From Canna indica (lineage: Eukaryota > Streptophyta > Magnoliopsida > Zingiberales > Cannaceae): 64,000 nt of DNA. This document shows positions 44,657 through 57,785 of the stretch, in pieces (position 1 is the stretch's first letter; every line of letters starts with the position of its first letter). The notes beneath the pieces were generated by a model. The model saw only the letters and a list, made by a program, of their open reading frames with translations. It ran no database searches and was not told the origin of the DNA. Position numbers and translations under genes: made by a program. Where the stretch lies: NCBI GenBank assembly GCA_034359265.1, contig CP136890.1:87879501-87943500 (forward strand), read 5' to 3'.

Positions 44657-47029
44657 TGTTGGTCAAAGGTTTTCTACATTGGTCTTAATCTCGGTTTTGA
44701 TGATAATAAATATGGAACTAATATTTCATGAAGAATTATTTTTAGATTCCATATCGGTAAGCGCTCGATGTCCCCGATCAGAAAAATCAAAGAAATCAGA
44801 GAAATCGGCAAGGACGCTCGTCATCGCTCGGATTTCATCGAGAAGATAGAGTTTAGGTTTAGAGTGTCTAGAATGTGTTGTAAATCCTCATGATGATGCA
44901 AAAAAATCCAAATACCAAATTCGAACCCAAAGCACGAAAACTCGGAAAATTAGAAGGGTAATTGCTTGAATATATCTTGAACTTTGGACTTTGTCTCAAA
45001 TGTATCCTGAACTTTCACTTCACCAAATTGTATCCTGAACTATTAAATTTGTATCAATTGTATCCCTCCGTTAAAATTCCGTCACCTACTTCGTTAATAG
45101 TGTGACATGGCTTGCACACGTGGATTAAAATATTTTTATATATATTTTAACACTTTATTTGTCACCACCTCACCGGAGAAACCGTCAGACCTCACAAGAG
45201 AAACTGCCGGACATCGCCGGAGAAACTACCGGACCTCACCGGAGAAACCATCGGACCTCGTTCGTAAACAATTCCAATAGAAAATGCTTCTTTGGCGAGG
45301 GTCGGTGATTCCTCCGGTGAGGTCCGACGATTTCTCCGACGAGGTCTGATGATTTCTCTAGTGGGGTCCAGCGAGATTTAACGATTTCTCTGGCAAGGTC
45401 CGACGGTTTTTTCGGCACAATCCGACATTTTCTCAGGCGAGGTCCGGCGAAGTGGTGACGGAGAAAGTGTTAAAATATAAAAAATATATTTTAATCAACG
45501 TGTGCAAGTCACGTCACATTGTTAACGGAGAAGTGACAGAATTTTAACGGATGGATACAATTGATACAAATTTAATAGTTCAGGATACAATTTGGTGAAG
45601 TGAATGTTCATGATACATTTGAGACAAAGTCTAAAGTTCAGGATATATTCAGGTAATTACCCAAATTAGAAAATACCCTAAAATTCACTAAGCTTAGGGA
45701 GCTCATTGGAGGGTTATATGACCTAGATATTTTCTTGGCACCAAAAGTCCCGGTAATTATTCCTTAGGTAAAAACTAGATAACTGAATATTTTAAGGGAT
45801 TTTTAAAAATCCTTTAGCCTACACATATTTGACCCGGGAAATCATAAAAGTTTTGGTTTTCGAAAATTTGTACTAGACCCCAAAAGTTAGAGTTTGATTC
45901 CTAAGGATTTAGATTTTTTAGATATTTTTATTGAATCCAAATGAGGGATAATCCTTATATAACATTTAATCCTTAAAGTTAATAAATATTATATAAGTAG
46001 ACTTAGCGAAGGCGGAACCCAAAAACGAGCAAACAAGTAGAAAAAATCAACCAAACCAAGCAGTCTGCCCATGTTCGATCGACCGGCATAAGGTGAAGGC
46101 ATTTCGGTCGACCGACCGATCGATTGAACGATGCCCAGAATGGGCAGAATGCCTTCGGTCGCTCGACGATCACTTGGTCGGTCGACCAATGATCGATCCG
46201 CAAGTGATTGGGCGTCGCCAACGGGCAAAAATCAGTCCGTTGGGAGAGCTATTTTGGCTCTCTCTTCTTGGGGCTTATATATACTAGCCCTTGAGTGCCT
46301 TCCTCCAGTATCTTAACCTTCATTGAGCCATCCTTGATCATCTCTAAAGATTTCTTGAGCCATTTCTTTGCAAACCCTAGTTCTCATGATAAAAACTTAA
46401 TTTTGCCTTCAAAGCTTTATCGATTCATCATTGAGGCATCAAGAGGAACTAGGACTCGTGTTTGGAGCTAAGTATAAGTTGTATTATTTATTTGCTCAAT
46501 TAGTTGTGTATTTTATTATTTATTTCATTATATTTTCAAGTGTGTAAACCTAAGTTGCTAGGTTTGATTGAGTTGGTGGTTGCCTTGATGTTTAGGCTTA
46601 AATTCACCATTGTAAACTTAGTTTACTAGGATTAGTTGAGTTGTTCCTTAGGTTCAGGTGGGAGAATGCTCTTGGTAGGAAGGCGGGATACTTCCGAGTG
46701 TGGAAGTGTCTTCGGTTTGAGAGCGGAGACTTTTCAGTGTAAAGTCCTCTTTGTAAGAAAAATGATATGATCTAGTAAAACTAGTTTGAAAATCCTAAGC
46801 AGGGTGCTTAGAAGTGGAGTAGACATTGGAGCCGAACTACTATAAATAATTATGTTAGGATTGCTTTCTTTGTGTATCGCATTGATTAGCTTTATTACTC
46901 GCTTCCGCATTTAGTCGTTAAATTATGAATTACCTAAGTAATTTAAGAAAATGTTTAAAATCGAATTTAGACTAATTGATTAGTTAACATACTATTCACC
47001 CCCCTTATAGTGTGACCATTTCACCGACA
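44657..47029 (+). mobile_element. Solo LTR, Copia SIRE/Maximus-like, TSD AGGGT
   Basis: Perfect 5-bp TSD AGGGT (44652-44656 and 47030-47034). It starts TGTTGGTC and ends CACCGACA, homologous along its length to the solo LTR at 14920-16621. A MULE MITE (44956-45662) accounts for its extra length. TATATATA lies at 46276-46283. It sits inside the minus-strand LINE. Confidence 0.85.
44956..45662. mobile_element. Mutator-like MITE, 707 bp, TSD AAATTAGAA
   Basis: A perfect 9-bp TSD AAATTAGAA (44947-44955, 45663-45671) is diagnostic of Mutator-like elements. Long TIRs start GGGTAATTGCTTGAATATAT and, from the right, GGGTAATTACCTGAATATAT, extending about 200 bp. The centre (45170-45450) has about 24-bp units reading CCGGAGAAAC and CGGACCTC, first in one orientation, then in the other. 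Confidence 0.9.
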
Positions 47030-47099
47030 AGGGTTTGGGGGAGGAATGCTAGACTATAAGGGGTTGGAGCAATCAGAAGCTTTTTTTGGGCGAAGTTCC

Positions 47100-47878
47100 A
47101 TACTGGAATCAGACTGAGCATTGGCATTTAAATCCTTAGAGGGGATGCTAACATATGGGTTTGGACTGGGGAACTGTTGCGAGAGAGGAGAATGAGGCAA
47201 TCAGACTCACGGTGGCCTATAATGCCACATTGAAAGCACAAAGCCGAAAGATTTTCATAACTAACAAGTTGAAAAAACTCATGATTATCTAATGAAATCC
47301 AAACACCCTGCCTTAGAGGCAAGGAAAAATTAATTTCAATGCAAACCCTAATGTATTTTTCCTCTTTCAAAAGAAAACGAACGTTCGTCAACAAGAAGAA
47401 CCTTGCCGAAATTACTAGCGGTGTAAGAAACACAATCTTTGTTCCAAAATTCAAGTGGGAGCGACTGAAGCCGTAACCAGATGAGGGCGATTGTGAAAAG
47501 TTCATCTCAGGGGCGAAATAAGGGCTTCTAAGATATGAGACGAATCACATCGCCTCTAAGAGACCACAATCCTCCAGTTAAAATGAAATTAGCCGATTTG
47601 ATCGAGTTAAAGTGAAAAATAAAAAAATGATCGTTAAGATCAAGAACTGACTGAAAACCACGGAGATACCAAAGACGAGAAGCCCGAGATCGTATAATAT
47701 CAAGCAGAGGGGGTTTTTCGAGGAATTTACCTATTAGACTAGCCTCCCAGTGCTGTCGAAGGGGTTGGATCTGTTTCGAGGAGAAGATTACTTGATTTGT
47801 GGTAGGGGAAGCGATTTTGAAGAATGTTGACTTTAGATTTGCACCAAAACTCGAGTTATAGTTTTGAGATTTGAACAC
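47100..47878 (-). pseudogene. LINE ORF1: DUF4283 plus CCHC zinc knuckle
   Basis: The ORF begins MFKSQNYNSSFGANLKSTFF. It has the DUF4283 nucleic-acid-binding region, here with a stop near 47528 and a frame change, then LPLEFWNKDCVSY and YIRVCIEINFSLPL. It closes with a CX2CX4HX4C knuckle, CFQCGIIGHRESDC, at about 47255-47214. ORF1 proteins of plant L1s bind their own RNA. Broken here and followed by the solo LTR. Confidence 0.75.
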
Positions 47879-48056
47879 TTCGGCCCACTATTTGGGCGGG
47901 GACGTCGAAGGGACGCTTGAAGACACAACGGGGGAAGGAGGAGGGAGCCCTAGGGGAGGGAGAAGGGCCAGAGTGGCTGTCGGGATGGTCAGGAGGGTCG
48001 AAAAGAAGGGGGGGGGGAGAGAAAATTCGTCGACACAGCCGCCCATTCTAGGGTAA

Positions 48057-49600
48057 TACACATTGAATGACCAACATATCATTCATTTTTAAATTTATAT
48101 TATTATTATTATTATTATTATTATTTTCATATATATATTTACATATAATCTAGTATACATGAAAAATAACTTTTATTTGCAAATTAGTATTTAACATATT
48201 ATTTAAAACTATAATATAACTTTTAATACATACAATTATATGTAATTCAGTGTATGTGAAAAATTAATTATTATTTGTAATTAATATAATAAACTACACA
48301 TTTTATTAATATGGGTAATTTTTTTACTTCTCAGAAAATACAGTACAACTTACATAGGAGAGTTGGTATGTTTTGAAGGAAATGCAATTTCTTCCTCTTT
48401 TTTCTTCTTGCCGTCAAAATTTTACTCTTTTTTTGAAATTTGTACTTCTGTGTGGAGTCACATATGAAAAACGACAAATAACTCCAAAAATACCCGATTA
48501 TTATAAAAATAAGATTGGTAGAAATATTTAATCGTGTGAGAAGACAATCGCAGTGTGACTGTGTGAGGTTAAAATATGTTCTAAGTTTCAAATATTACAC
48601 GTGAGAATGTGCGAAGAGGCTGCTTAGTTCAATATAAAAAATGTGGTCAATTGAATGAGATTAAATGGACAATCTTTGATCCCTCCACTAATTAAAATCA
48701 TTATTATTGAAGATCAAGTGAAATAAAATATAAAAAATATATTCACTTGAATGAGAGTTTAAATGAACAATCTTTGGCTGCTTCACTAATTAACCTATTT
48801 TTTAAAAAATCAAGTGAAATAAAATCATTGTTTAATGGATTATATATGGAATTAAATGCTACAATTTCATCCTACATCAATATCAACATAGTATTTTGGC
48901 CTTTGAATTTTGCTTATATACATATAGATTAAAGTATTTATTGAAAAATGTTAACATTAAATTAGTATTACTAATAATAATTACTACTACGAGAACTTAT
49001 TTGCTTTGTAAAATTAAAAAAGATAAAATAAGAGATTAATTTTAATCCAATTTATGGATGAAAAAAATAGAATTAAAATAATATAATTCATCCAATGACA
49101 TTTACCGTGCTCTCCTAAACTATCGCCTCGCCCAGTCGCCCTACGACCAATTCATCCAATGACATAACGTTTCCTCTCTTGCACAGGCTGTTATTTTCGT
49201 CATTTCGACTCAAAATTCGATGACGGTGGACACTTTGAATACAAGACGCTGATTTATCCACAGATCCTTGAATCCTTCGTAACAGCTTTAATCTACTATA
49301 ATAACGGTTCGGGGGTGCTGGTGTTATAATGTATAAAAGTGTCTTTTTTCGTTTAATTAAGTCGGTACTGCATCACGACTCGTTTGTCGCGAATCCTTCC
49401 GCGATCACCGTTAACGGATTTCTGAATCAATATTTATAAGTGATTTGCCGACAATAGTCCCGATTTAGAACAGGACATTGTTTACGACCGCACTATCGGC
49501 GTGCCCCAAAGCCGCATGTCGTAGCTTGAGAGGTAGCTCAAGTCGGAACACGAAGGAGATCTCTTTACATTAAAAAATAAGATAAAATCATATTAAAGAA
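48057..49600. other. Intergenic region upstream of the PMT gene
   Basis: It has (TTA)n at 48099-48124 and AT-rich sequence to about 49080. A 15-bp phrase, TTCATCCAATGACAT, is repeated at about 49087 and 49151. From 49100 on, base composition rises and the PMT promoter is presumably here; I see no certain TATA box. Confidence 0.5.
48099..48124. repeat. (TTA)n microsatellite
   Basis: About eight TTA units. Confidence 0.9.
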
Positions 49601-49639
49601 GGGGGAGGCTCCTCGCTTGACTCGGCACTGAGTCACTCA

Positions 49640-50650
49640 CTTCGCTTCGTATCAAGTCGGCGCGCAGCGCGCTCTCGCTTCCTTATCAGTGTCAGGCTTT
49701 CAGCTCTCGAATCTGCACTCTTCGCAAAGCCATCGATCCTCGGGGAGCGCCGCTTAGATCGGTTGTGCTTTCCTTCCGCAGAGAGGTACTCGCCAATCCC
49801 CTGCCCCGGTAGCTGGACCCAAGAAATTCGTTTGATTTCTTCTTGTCCTTTTGCCATTTCGACTTAGATCTTTTGCGGAACCTTTTCTCCTTTGTTTTCT
49901 TTTACATTGTTGTTTGTTTTATATAAGTTGCTTTCTCCAGATCTCGCACGGAATATGGGCTTCTTCATTTGAATGATATGTAAATGTTCGGCTGACATTT
50001 CTTTCGGGATTTCCGTATTATTATCTAGAATTGATTGGCTTAGATCTGACAGCTAGATCTTGCTTGATCTATTATAAAAAACTAGCTGAAGGTTTCGCGT
50101 TTTAGCGCTTGATCTATGCAACAGATGCTTGGGGATTGGGGTTAGTATTGATACCGAGCGTTCTGGTTTGTTTTTTTTGTTCTTCGCGGGATTTTGCAGT
50201 GAAATTATCTGATCTACAGGATCATATTTTAGGTTGCGCCTCTTGCCATTTGTTGTTTAGAAAAGCTTTATTAGGAACGATTCATGGCTACTGCGTACGT
50301 GTTTTATTGTATAAATTGTGGGATTTACTGACCAATATTAAGTCAGGAAGTAATGTCTGTATGTAAATATTGCTTTTACATCTTTCGGCTTGTGATTATC
50401 CTTAACCTGTGGCCTTGGATTCAACTGCTCTTTCGTTTTAGTTGAAGATAACTGATACTTGGACTTTATTTTGTATCCATCAAGTCTTCCATGCACGGAC
50501 TTTAATGTATATTTTTTTCTGTTCCTGAAATTTCCTGTGTTGTTAATTTGTTTCATGAACCATTTTGGTTTCGTATTCTCTCAAAGAATGACTGAGAAAT
50601 TGATGAATGTTAACAGATAAACTATTCGAATAAATTTATATGCAACAAAC
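49640..50650 (+). other. Probable 5' leader exon and 5' UTR intron of the PMT gene
   Basis: A GC-rich stretch (about 49640-49785) ends at a possible donor, GAGAG/GTACTC at 49786. The sequence then turns T-rich until an acceptor, TTAACAG at 50610-50616, 34 bases before the ATG. The T-rich intron fits a plant leader intron. Inferred from composition only. Confidence 0.4.
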
Positions 50651-53600
50651 ATGGCATTTGGGACAAGCTCAAGGATGGACAGCAGAAGGGCATCGTCGTA
50701 CTGCTCGACAACTACAATTGTCATATTTGTTGCCCTTTGCTTAATTGGTGTGTGGATGATGACATCCTCAACAGTTGTTCCTGTAGAGATGTCCGATACT
50801 GAATCTGAAGCGAATAACAAATTTGCCCAGTCCGACTCTAGGTCTTTTGAGAATCGTCCAGTTGATGTAACTCAGGATTCAACAAGCAGTGATGGAAATG
50901 ACAATGACAACAATATTCCAAATGAATCAGACTCACCTTCTGATAAAACAAGTGAGACATCAATAGAAGAAACAGAAGTGAATAATTCTTCAAAGGGAAG
51001 CGATGACTCTTTTAAGGATGGGTCAGAGGATGCTTCTAAAACTGGGACCTCGAGTGACAATAATGGAGAGGAAGGAGGAGAAGCAATCAAGGAAGCTCGA
51101 GATGCAGACCAGGAGACTGACACAGGTGACAAGGCTGACCGTAAAGAGAACATAGAGGATAGATCAAAAGAATCTGTAAATTATGAAAAAACTAAAGAAG
51201 AGAAGAAACCAGAGCAAGATATGATAACAGATGGAGATAAAAGTGAAGATGAGAAGAATGAGGGCCCAATTGAGGAGAGAGTGGAGCAAGATGGAGGCAA
51301 GAATGCAGAAGACTCCGAGGGAAACAAAGAGGGGGATCAATTAAAGGACACTGGAGGAAATGAGGTCTTTCCATCTGGGGCTCAATCAGAGCTTTTAAAT
51401 GAAACCAATACCCAGAATGGTGCATTTTCTACCCAGGCTGTAGAATCAAAGAATGAAAAGGAGGTGCAAAAGAATTCTTTACCTGCAGGAGGAAATGTAG
51501 ACTCCAGCTGGAAACTTTGTCAAGTCGCTACTGGAGCAGATTATATTCCTTGTCTTGACAATGTGGAAGCCATCAAGAAACTTCACTTTACTGGACATTA
51601 CGAACACAGGGAAAGGCACTGCCCTGAGGAGGCTCCGACCTGCCTTGTTCCTCTGCCTAGTGGATACAAACAACCAATTAGGTGGCCCATGAGTAGGGAA
51701 AAGGTACTTGTTTGACCAATATCTTTACTTTTTTGTGTATCCATTTCTTCCATTGTAAATCTTTAATTACCATACTCTATGGCTTTCTACAGATATGGTA
51801 CAGTAATGTCCCACATACCAAACTTGCTGAAGTGAAAGGACACCAAAATTGGGTGAATGTATCTGGAGATTATATCAATTTTCCAGGAGGTGGAACTCAG
51901 TTTATACATGGTGCACTTCATTATATTGATTTCATTCAAGAGGTACATGAACTTTGCCAATTGAAGCTTAATCCTTAACGAATATCATCTTCTTGTTAGT
52001 ACGTTTGATATACCGGATCAGAGTCATGCTTGTTTCCTTATATCATCTTCCAAGCTATATCGTTCATCCACCTACTGTGCAGCCTCTGTCAATATTTTCT
52101 CTGCTAGCTATGCTTATTGATAGTCCCCTAGTGTTGATTTCTGCAAACATTATCAATCTAATTGTGCATTGGATTATCAGAAATATGTAACTTTTTGCAT
52201 CTTATGTGACCTTGTTTGCAGATTCCTTCTGCTGTCAATTCATGTTTATTTCTTGTTTTGCTTACATTTTTTACTTCTATAACCTGCAATACTTGGCTGA
52301 CTGAGATGTAAGGAGGATGTGAAAGACTTTATATACCTTTATTCTTTCTCTTTTCAGATCCTGCTATCTAGATTCCTGAGATATGACATGGTCAATAGGT
52401 TCTTTATTTTTCTTGGTTACTAGATAAGATATTTAATGGAGATAGTACACTGAGAATTTTTCCTAATATTGCAGTCACTTCCTGATATAGCATGGGGAAA
52501 ACAAAGCCGTGTTGTTTTGGATGTTGGTTGTGGAGTTGCTAGCTTTGGTGGCTATCTATTTGAGAGAGACGTACTTGCCATGTCATTTGCACCCAAGGAT
52601 GAGCATGAGGCCCAAGTTCAGTTTGCTCTTGAGAGAGGCATTCCAGCTATATCAGCAGTCATGGGTACCAAACGACTTCCGTTCCCTAGTAAGGTCTTTG
52701 ATATTGTTCATTGCGCCCGGTGCAGAGTGCCTTGGCATATTGAAGGTACTTTCTGTTGGATATGATTCTGTTATTTAAGGGACAAGTCTTTGACCTTAAA
52801 GTTGATGCCTATAGGTGGTATGCTTTTGTTGGAGTTGAATCGGTTGCTGCGACCTGGTGGTTACTTTGTGTGGTCTGCAACACCAGTTTACCGTACAGAT
52901 GCAGAAAATGTTGGAATCTGGGAAGGTAGAAACTGCAACCTACACCTTGTTTCTTTCTAGTTCAAATAGATCTGAAGAATGAACTGTAATTTATTATAAT
53001 TGATAATGTTCAGTTTTTGAATTCTTTTTAAAGTAATGAAATGTCAATTAAGTTGAATGGTGAAGGTCTATGCATAGTTTTCATATTATTATGCATAAAT
53101 TCCGCACTCCTGATTGTTGATGGAGAGTGTATCTTATGAATTAGAGTCTGAACAACAACTAATATTGTCTTTTTCTTAATGTTTATGAAGAAAATGCTTT
53201 TTCAATCCTTTGCCAGGTTCTTTGGCGTTACAAACATTTCTAGTAACTGACTCATAATATTTCAGAGTTTCCGTATTGGTTCTTTCCATTATTTAACCAT
53301 GAGTCTCTTACATGGTGGTATAATAAACTTCAACTAGTTCATTCTGCTTGTTTAAAAAGAGAATGTATGAAGAAAAACTAATACCTGCCCCGCTTCTTAT
53401 TAGATACTTTTTCAACAGGCTAAATAGACCAACTTTGCTAATCCTCTTTTCTGAACTGGATGCCAGCTATGACTGCATTGACGAAATCCATGTGCTGGGA
53501 GATGGTCGCTAGGACAAGTGACACATTGAATCAAGTTGGTTTAGCTATCTATAGAAAGCCCTTTGACAATAGTTGCTACGAGAAAAGAGCAGAAGATAAT

Positions 53601-55773
53601 CCTCCACTCTGCCAACAGTCTGATGACCCAGATGCAGCCTGGTATGATCATTCCTTTTAGAGTGGGGGAAGGGAGAAAGGATGGTCCTTGGCCTATTCTT
53701 TCATCTATATGTAATATATATGTCCAGTTTGCTGATATTTCCTGGTATGCAGGAATATCACACTCCAAGCATGCATGCACAGGTTGCCTGTTGATTCAGC
53801 TAGTCGTGGGAAGCTGTGGCCAGAACAGTGGCCACTAAGGCTGGAGAAGGTGCCTTACTGGCTAAACAGTTCCCAAATTGGGGTTTATGGTCAACCTGCT
53901 CCTGATGATTTTGTATCAGACTATGAGCACTGGAAACGGGTTGTTAGCAAATCATATATCAGCGGAATGGGAATTAACTGGTCTAATGTGAGAAACGTTA
54001 TGGACATGAGATCTGTATATGGAGGGTAAGCATAATCAGTTCATTCTTGCTTAACTCTGCCAACAGTTATCCTTTTTCTGCTACAATTGTTATTATTATC
54101 TTTTAAGGAAAATTAAGTCAATTGTTTACTGGGGTGAAAAACAGTTGATATGAGTATGAATATTGTTTATTTTGCTTTCAGTGACTGAGGCTTCTGTGAG
54201 ATACTATATAGTTGCATCTAATATGCAAGTTTCTTTCTGTGAACAAAATGTTTTATGGTAACATGGTCTGGCAAAAATCTAGTTCACTGTATGTTCTTAT
54301 AAGTCTAATCATTAATCATTAACTCTCCTCTCCATATATTGGTCCTCTGATAGGTTCCACCATTGTTCCTAATGTTTTTTTTTCTTTTGTCGATTTTCCT
54401 TTGGCTCTTCTTAATTTTCGGTTGGAGTTCTCATCATGGGTTGTTAAGGATGACAATTTTAGATTTTGTGTTAAAAGTATAACTGTATAAGTAATTTATT
54501 TTTGCAGTATTGCTAACATGCTTTTTTCCCATTCATTTTAACTTTACCAATGCATTCATTTGTATTGCTGTTTTCAGCTTTGCTGCAGCTTTGCGCGATA
54601 TGAAAGTCTGGGTGATGAATATTGTCTCAATCAATTCACCGGATACTCTTCCTCTTATTTATGAGCGAGGTCTGTTTGGAATGTATCATGATTGGTGTGA
54701 ATCATTCAGCACGTATCCAAGAAGCTATGATCTTCTTCATGCTGACCATTTGTTCTCTAAACTCAAGAACAGGTTAGTAAATATCCATTACACTGAATTT
54801 AGATTTTACTTATTTTTTGTCTTCTTTGATCCTTGAACTTTTTACCTCAACATGACTGGAACTGTCAATATATTGTGATCTAGCTGGTTAAGTTATGCTT
54901 GAATGCAATATTTTGGTGTGTGTATATATATATATGGATTTAACGATTATATATTCTGCTGTAAGTTCAAAGTTTAAATTTCATTGGTTATACTTTAAAA
55001 AAGTGAAATAACTAAGCAAAAATTATGTGATTTTTGATCTGAGCTTGCACTTGTTCATAACTTACATCAAATTGAACTTATTCTATCAGTTCCTATCATA
55101 GTCTTGATGGGTTTTAGCCTAGTCAGGAAGTAAGTTTCAAAGCAAGCAGAAAAAAATAAATAGAGAAAGTCAAAAAGAGAATATAAAAACACAAAGTCGA
55201 GAGAAGATTACGAGATTTAAGCAGTGGTTTGACCTACATCTGTGAGAGGGCATCAGAAATTTCATCATAAGAGATAACTCAATATTAGAAAAATACTCTC
55301 TTGATTTAACTCAAAAATCTTGTACACCCTCATGACAAAACTATTCAATCTCAACCTCTCTAAATCTACAATCTAGAGAAATCCTAGGAACTATGAAGAT
55401 GCATCTGGGATTTACACTCAAAGGGTTAGATGAATCTGAGTTTTTTATATGCTTCCTTATGAGAAGTAGTTTATCAATTGCACTAGTGTAGTTTCATTAT
55501 TTTTTCATCTAAATTAATTTCTCCAAATTCTTCCAATTGCATATCAATCAAGACTCCATGAAATTCCATTGCAGGTGTCAATTACTACCTGTAATTGTTG
55601 AGGCAGACCGGATTCTGAGACCTGGAGGAAAGATGATTGTAAGGGATGATGTTAACACCATAAGTGAAATAGAGAACTTGGTGAAATCCCTCCATTGGGA
55701 GATCCGTCTAACATATTCAAAGGAGAATGAGGGTTTATTGTGTGTTGAGAAGACAATGTGGCGGCCGAGCTAG
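50651..55773 (+). CDS. Golgi S-adenosylmethionine methyltransferase, PMT24/25/26-type
   Basis: Eight coding exons with GT-AG borders keep frame: 50651-51703, 51793-51942, 52475-52745, 52815-52925, 53467-53641, 53753-54025, 54578-54772 and 55575-55773 (stop TAG), giving 808 aa. Order: short cytosolic N-terminus, one membrane anchor (residues about 20-38, [18 protein letters not shown]), a long acidic Ser/Glu/Asp/Lys-rich lumenal stem (about 45-280), then the DUF248/Methyltransf_29 domain (YIPCLDN about 298-304; [14 protein letters not shown]-binding [14 protein letters not shown] about 414-427; [13 protein letters not shown] about 480-492; ADHLF; LRPGG). The family is the Golgi type that methyl-esterifies pectin (QUA2/QUA3 relatives); the exact substrate of PMT24-26 is not established. 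Closest remembered relatives are Arabidopsis PMT24, PMT25 and PMT26 (about 770-830 aa). All exons are intact, so the gene looks functional. Intron 7 (54773-55574) holds a repeat-like stretch at about 55130-55480. Confidence 0.93.
55130..55480. repeat. Retrotransposon-like stretch in PMT intron 7
   Basis: Wording such as AGATTACGAGATTTAAGCAG followed by TGGTTTGACC resembles the 'gattt-tacgtggttcgg' segment common in plant Copia-type LTR or internal regions. A related phrase occurs at about 56710-56735. Borders unclear. Confidence 0.35.
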
Positions 55774-56518
55774 AAGAGGTTTATACAAGGATGCATGCCT
55801 ATGTCTTAGAATCTGAGTTGAGTGTAGAAAATGCAGCCAATTCCAGCGCACCTGTATGAGTTTGTTATATTTTGTATTTGTTAATTCAAGTACGTAAAGT
55901 CTGTAAGTTAATGCTTAATTAATTTTAGAATTCAGATTCCTTGAATAATCAATGGAATATCTTTTGATCAATTCTGGAAGACGAAATCTGTGCTGCTAGA
56001 GATCACCAAACTGCAGTCTCAGGTTTGACACAACTGGTCTCATTCTCACCTTCCATTTTGCATCATCTTAAACTTAAAGCTTAATGGATAATGGTTGTTT
56101 ACTAGCTAGCGGTTGTCTTCTTTTTCTCCCAAAAGATTGGTTAAGTCTTTCCACCCCTTCTCAAGGAGAAAGTTGCTAAAATAGGGTCTACGGTACTTGC
56201 TCCACATGACAAAACTAATGTGTTGTACGCAGCAAAATTTCTGTATCCCGAGTAACATATGGTTCTTTTCTTATTAGTTGCAATCCTAGTGATCAAACTT
56301 TTTGTGAATGTCTTATTGAGTGAAAATTTGTCAAACCTTCCACTCGAATTTCTACCATATCGTAGGCCTTGTTCTTTGTTCTGTACCTAGTTGATTAGGC
56401 CTCTGGCTTGATTGAGTTCGTTACCATGGTTTTACTACTGTGAGGTTCCTAATTTATCTTTCAAGTGTCTATTAATTCAGTTTGCATATTCTTTTTTCTT
56501 TCTCTAAAAAGTTAACTA
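55774..56518. other. PMT 3' UTR and downstream intergenic sequence
   Basis: The first 200-300 bases are probably 3' UTR; AATAAT-type signals (near 55944) are weak. Nothing else recognised. Confidence 0.5.
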
Positions 56519-57212
56519 TTAGCTAAATTACTACAATAGAGAAGGGAGGGTAAATAGTGTGTCTAAGTTCCAATGTCAACTTATCGATTTTAAGTTATCT
56601 AGCTCAATTATCAACTTAGGCACAATAAGAGATAACTTAGCAAGATGATAATAACACAAGCAAAAATAAGCTAAGCATGCACACAGAGATAAAGAATATC
56701 AACACAAGAAATTTTAGAGTGGTTCGACAACCTTGCCCATATCCACTATCTAAGTTCGTCGCTTAGGATTTCACTCGCTTCACTATTGTAAAGTATTCCT
56801 CCTAAGAGGGTACATTAAGGATTAATTCCTCAACCCTTGAGTATGCCTCTACATTTATACCAAAGGAACAATAATACAATTTCCTAGTGTGTGTTCCACA
56901 CCATAAACTTGCAGTATAACAAATGACAATTAAAAACACAAGCAAAAATAATAACAAAGACACTATAGAAATATAAGCTCCATCGACGGTAGAGGTGGCA
57001 ATGGATCGGGCCCACCCGTGGGCGGCATGGCCCCGGCCCGACTCTGGGCTGTGCCGAGCCCGACACGGGCCCGGGCTTGCCCATGCACCCGCAGGCTAGG
57101 CCCGGCGCCACCCAAGCCTAGCCTAGTTTGCACTTAGGTTGCACCTAGGTTTAGCCTAGTATTCTGTGCCGAGCATGAGCAGTAGGAACTTTACTCAGTG
57201 ATATTATATTTA

Positions 57213-57610
57213 GAGTAAATACAAAAAAAATAAGAACTTTGGATGTTTTTTCATTTTTAGCATAAACTTTTTCCGTTAGCAAGAAAATACACGAACTTTG
57301 ATTCCGTCACTCCGTTTAGCACGCACCGTCTTTTCTGACAATTTTTGCTGACATGGCAGTTAACGGCGGCGACGTGACAAAATTACTTTACCAACGTGGC
57401 ATATATTTCAACGGACGAGTAAAGGTTAACAGAAAATTATGAAATTATCCACCCCGATGCTAATGTTTTTTGAAACGGGCACGGGCAAAATGGTAATTTG
57501 CCCGTCATCACCAAGTTGGGCACGCTCGATGCCTTGGTCCTTATTTTACCTGCTCGCCTGCTCGAACACTGCGAAGAGGGGACGCCGGATTACGACACGA
57601 AGGGATGAGC
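57213..57610 (+). repeat. MULE left TIR
   Basis: About 400 bp, inverted relative to 62165-62611. Promoter of the transposase presumably lies here. Confidence 0.8.
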
Positions 57611-57785
57611 GGTGGGGACATTGCGAAGCTGTGGTCCCAAAAATAACAGGTATATTTTTGGTTTCTTTCGCATGTGTCATCTTTTTTTTAAAATCCATGT
57701 GCTGTGGTCCTAATATTATGTGAATCCATTTTTTAAATTATTTTTTCACTCTTTGCTATCTGTCACATATTTATTTTCATGTAGG

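Larger units (their letters stand above)
40571..48056 (-). mobile_element. L1-type LINE, minus strand, 5' region to start of RT, cut by insertions
   Basis: On the minus strand the element starts with a C-rich 5' leader (48056-47880). ORF1 follows (47878-47100), then a linker, the endonuclease domain (42862-42110) and the start of RT (41100-40571, near FPSNWNKI). Insertions are a solo LTR (44657-47029), two PIF elements (43434-44340; 41281-42110) and a Tekay LTR fragment at the RT side. RNase H and the tail are missing from this window. Confidence 0.8.
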
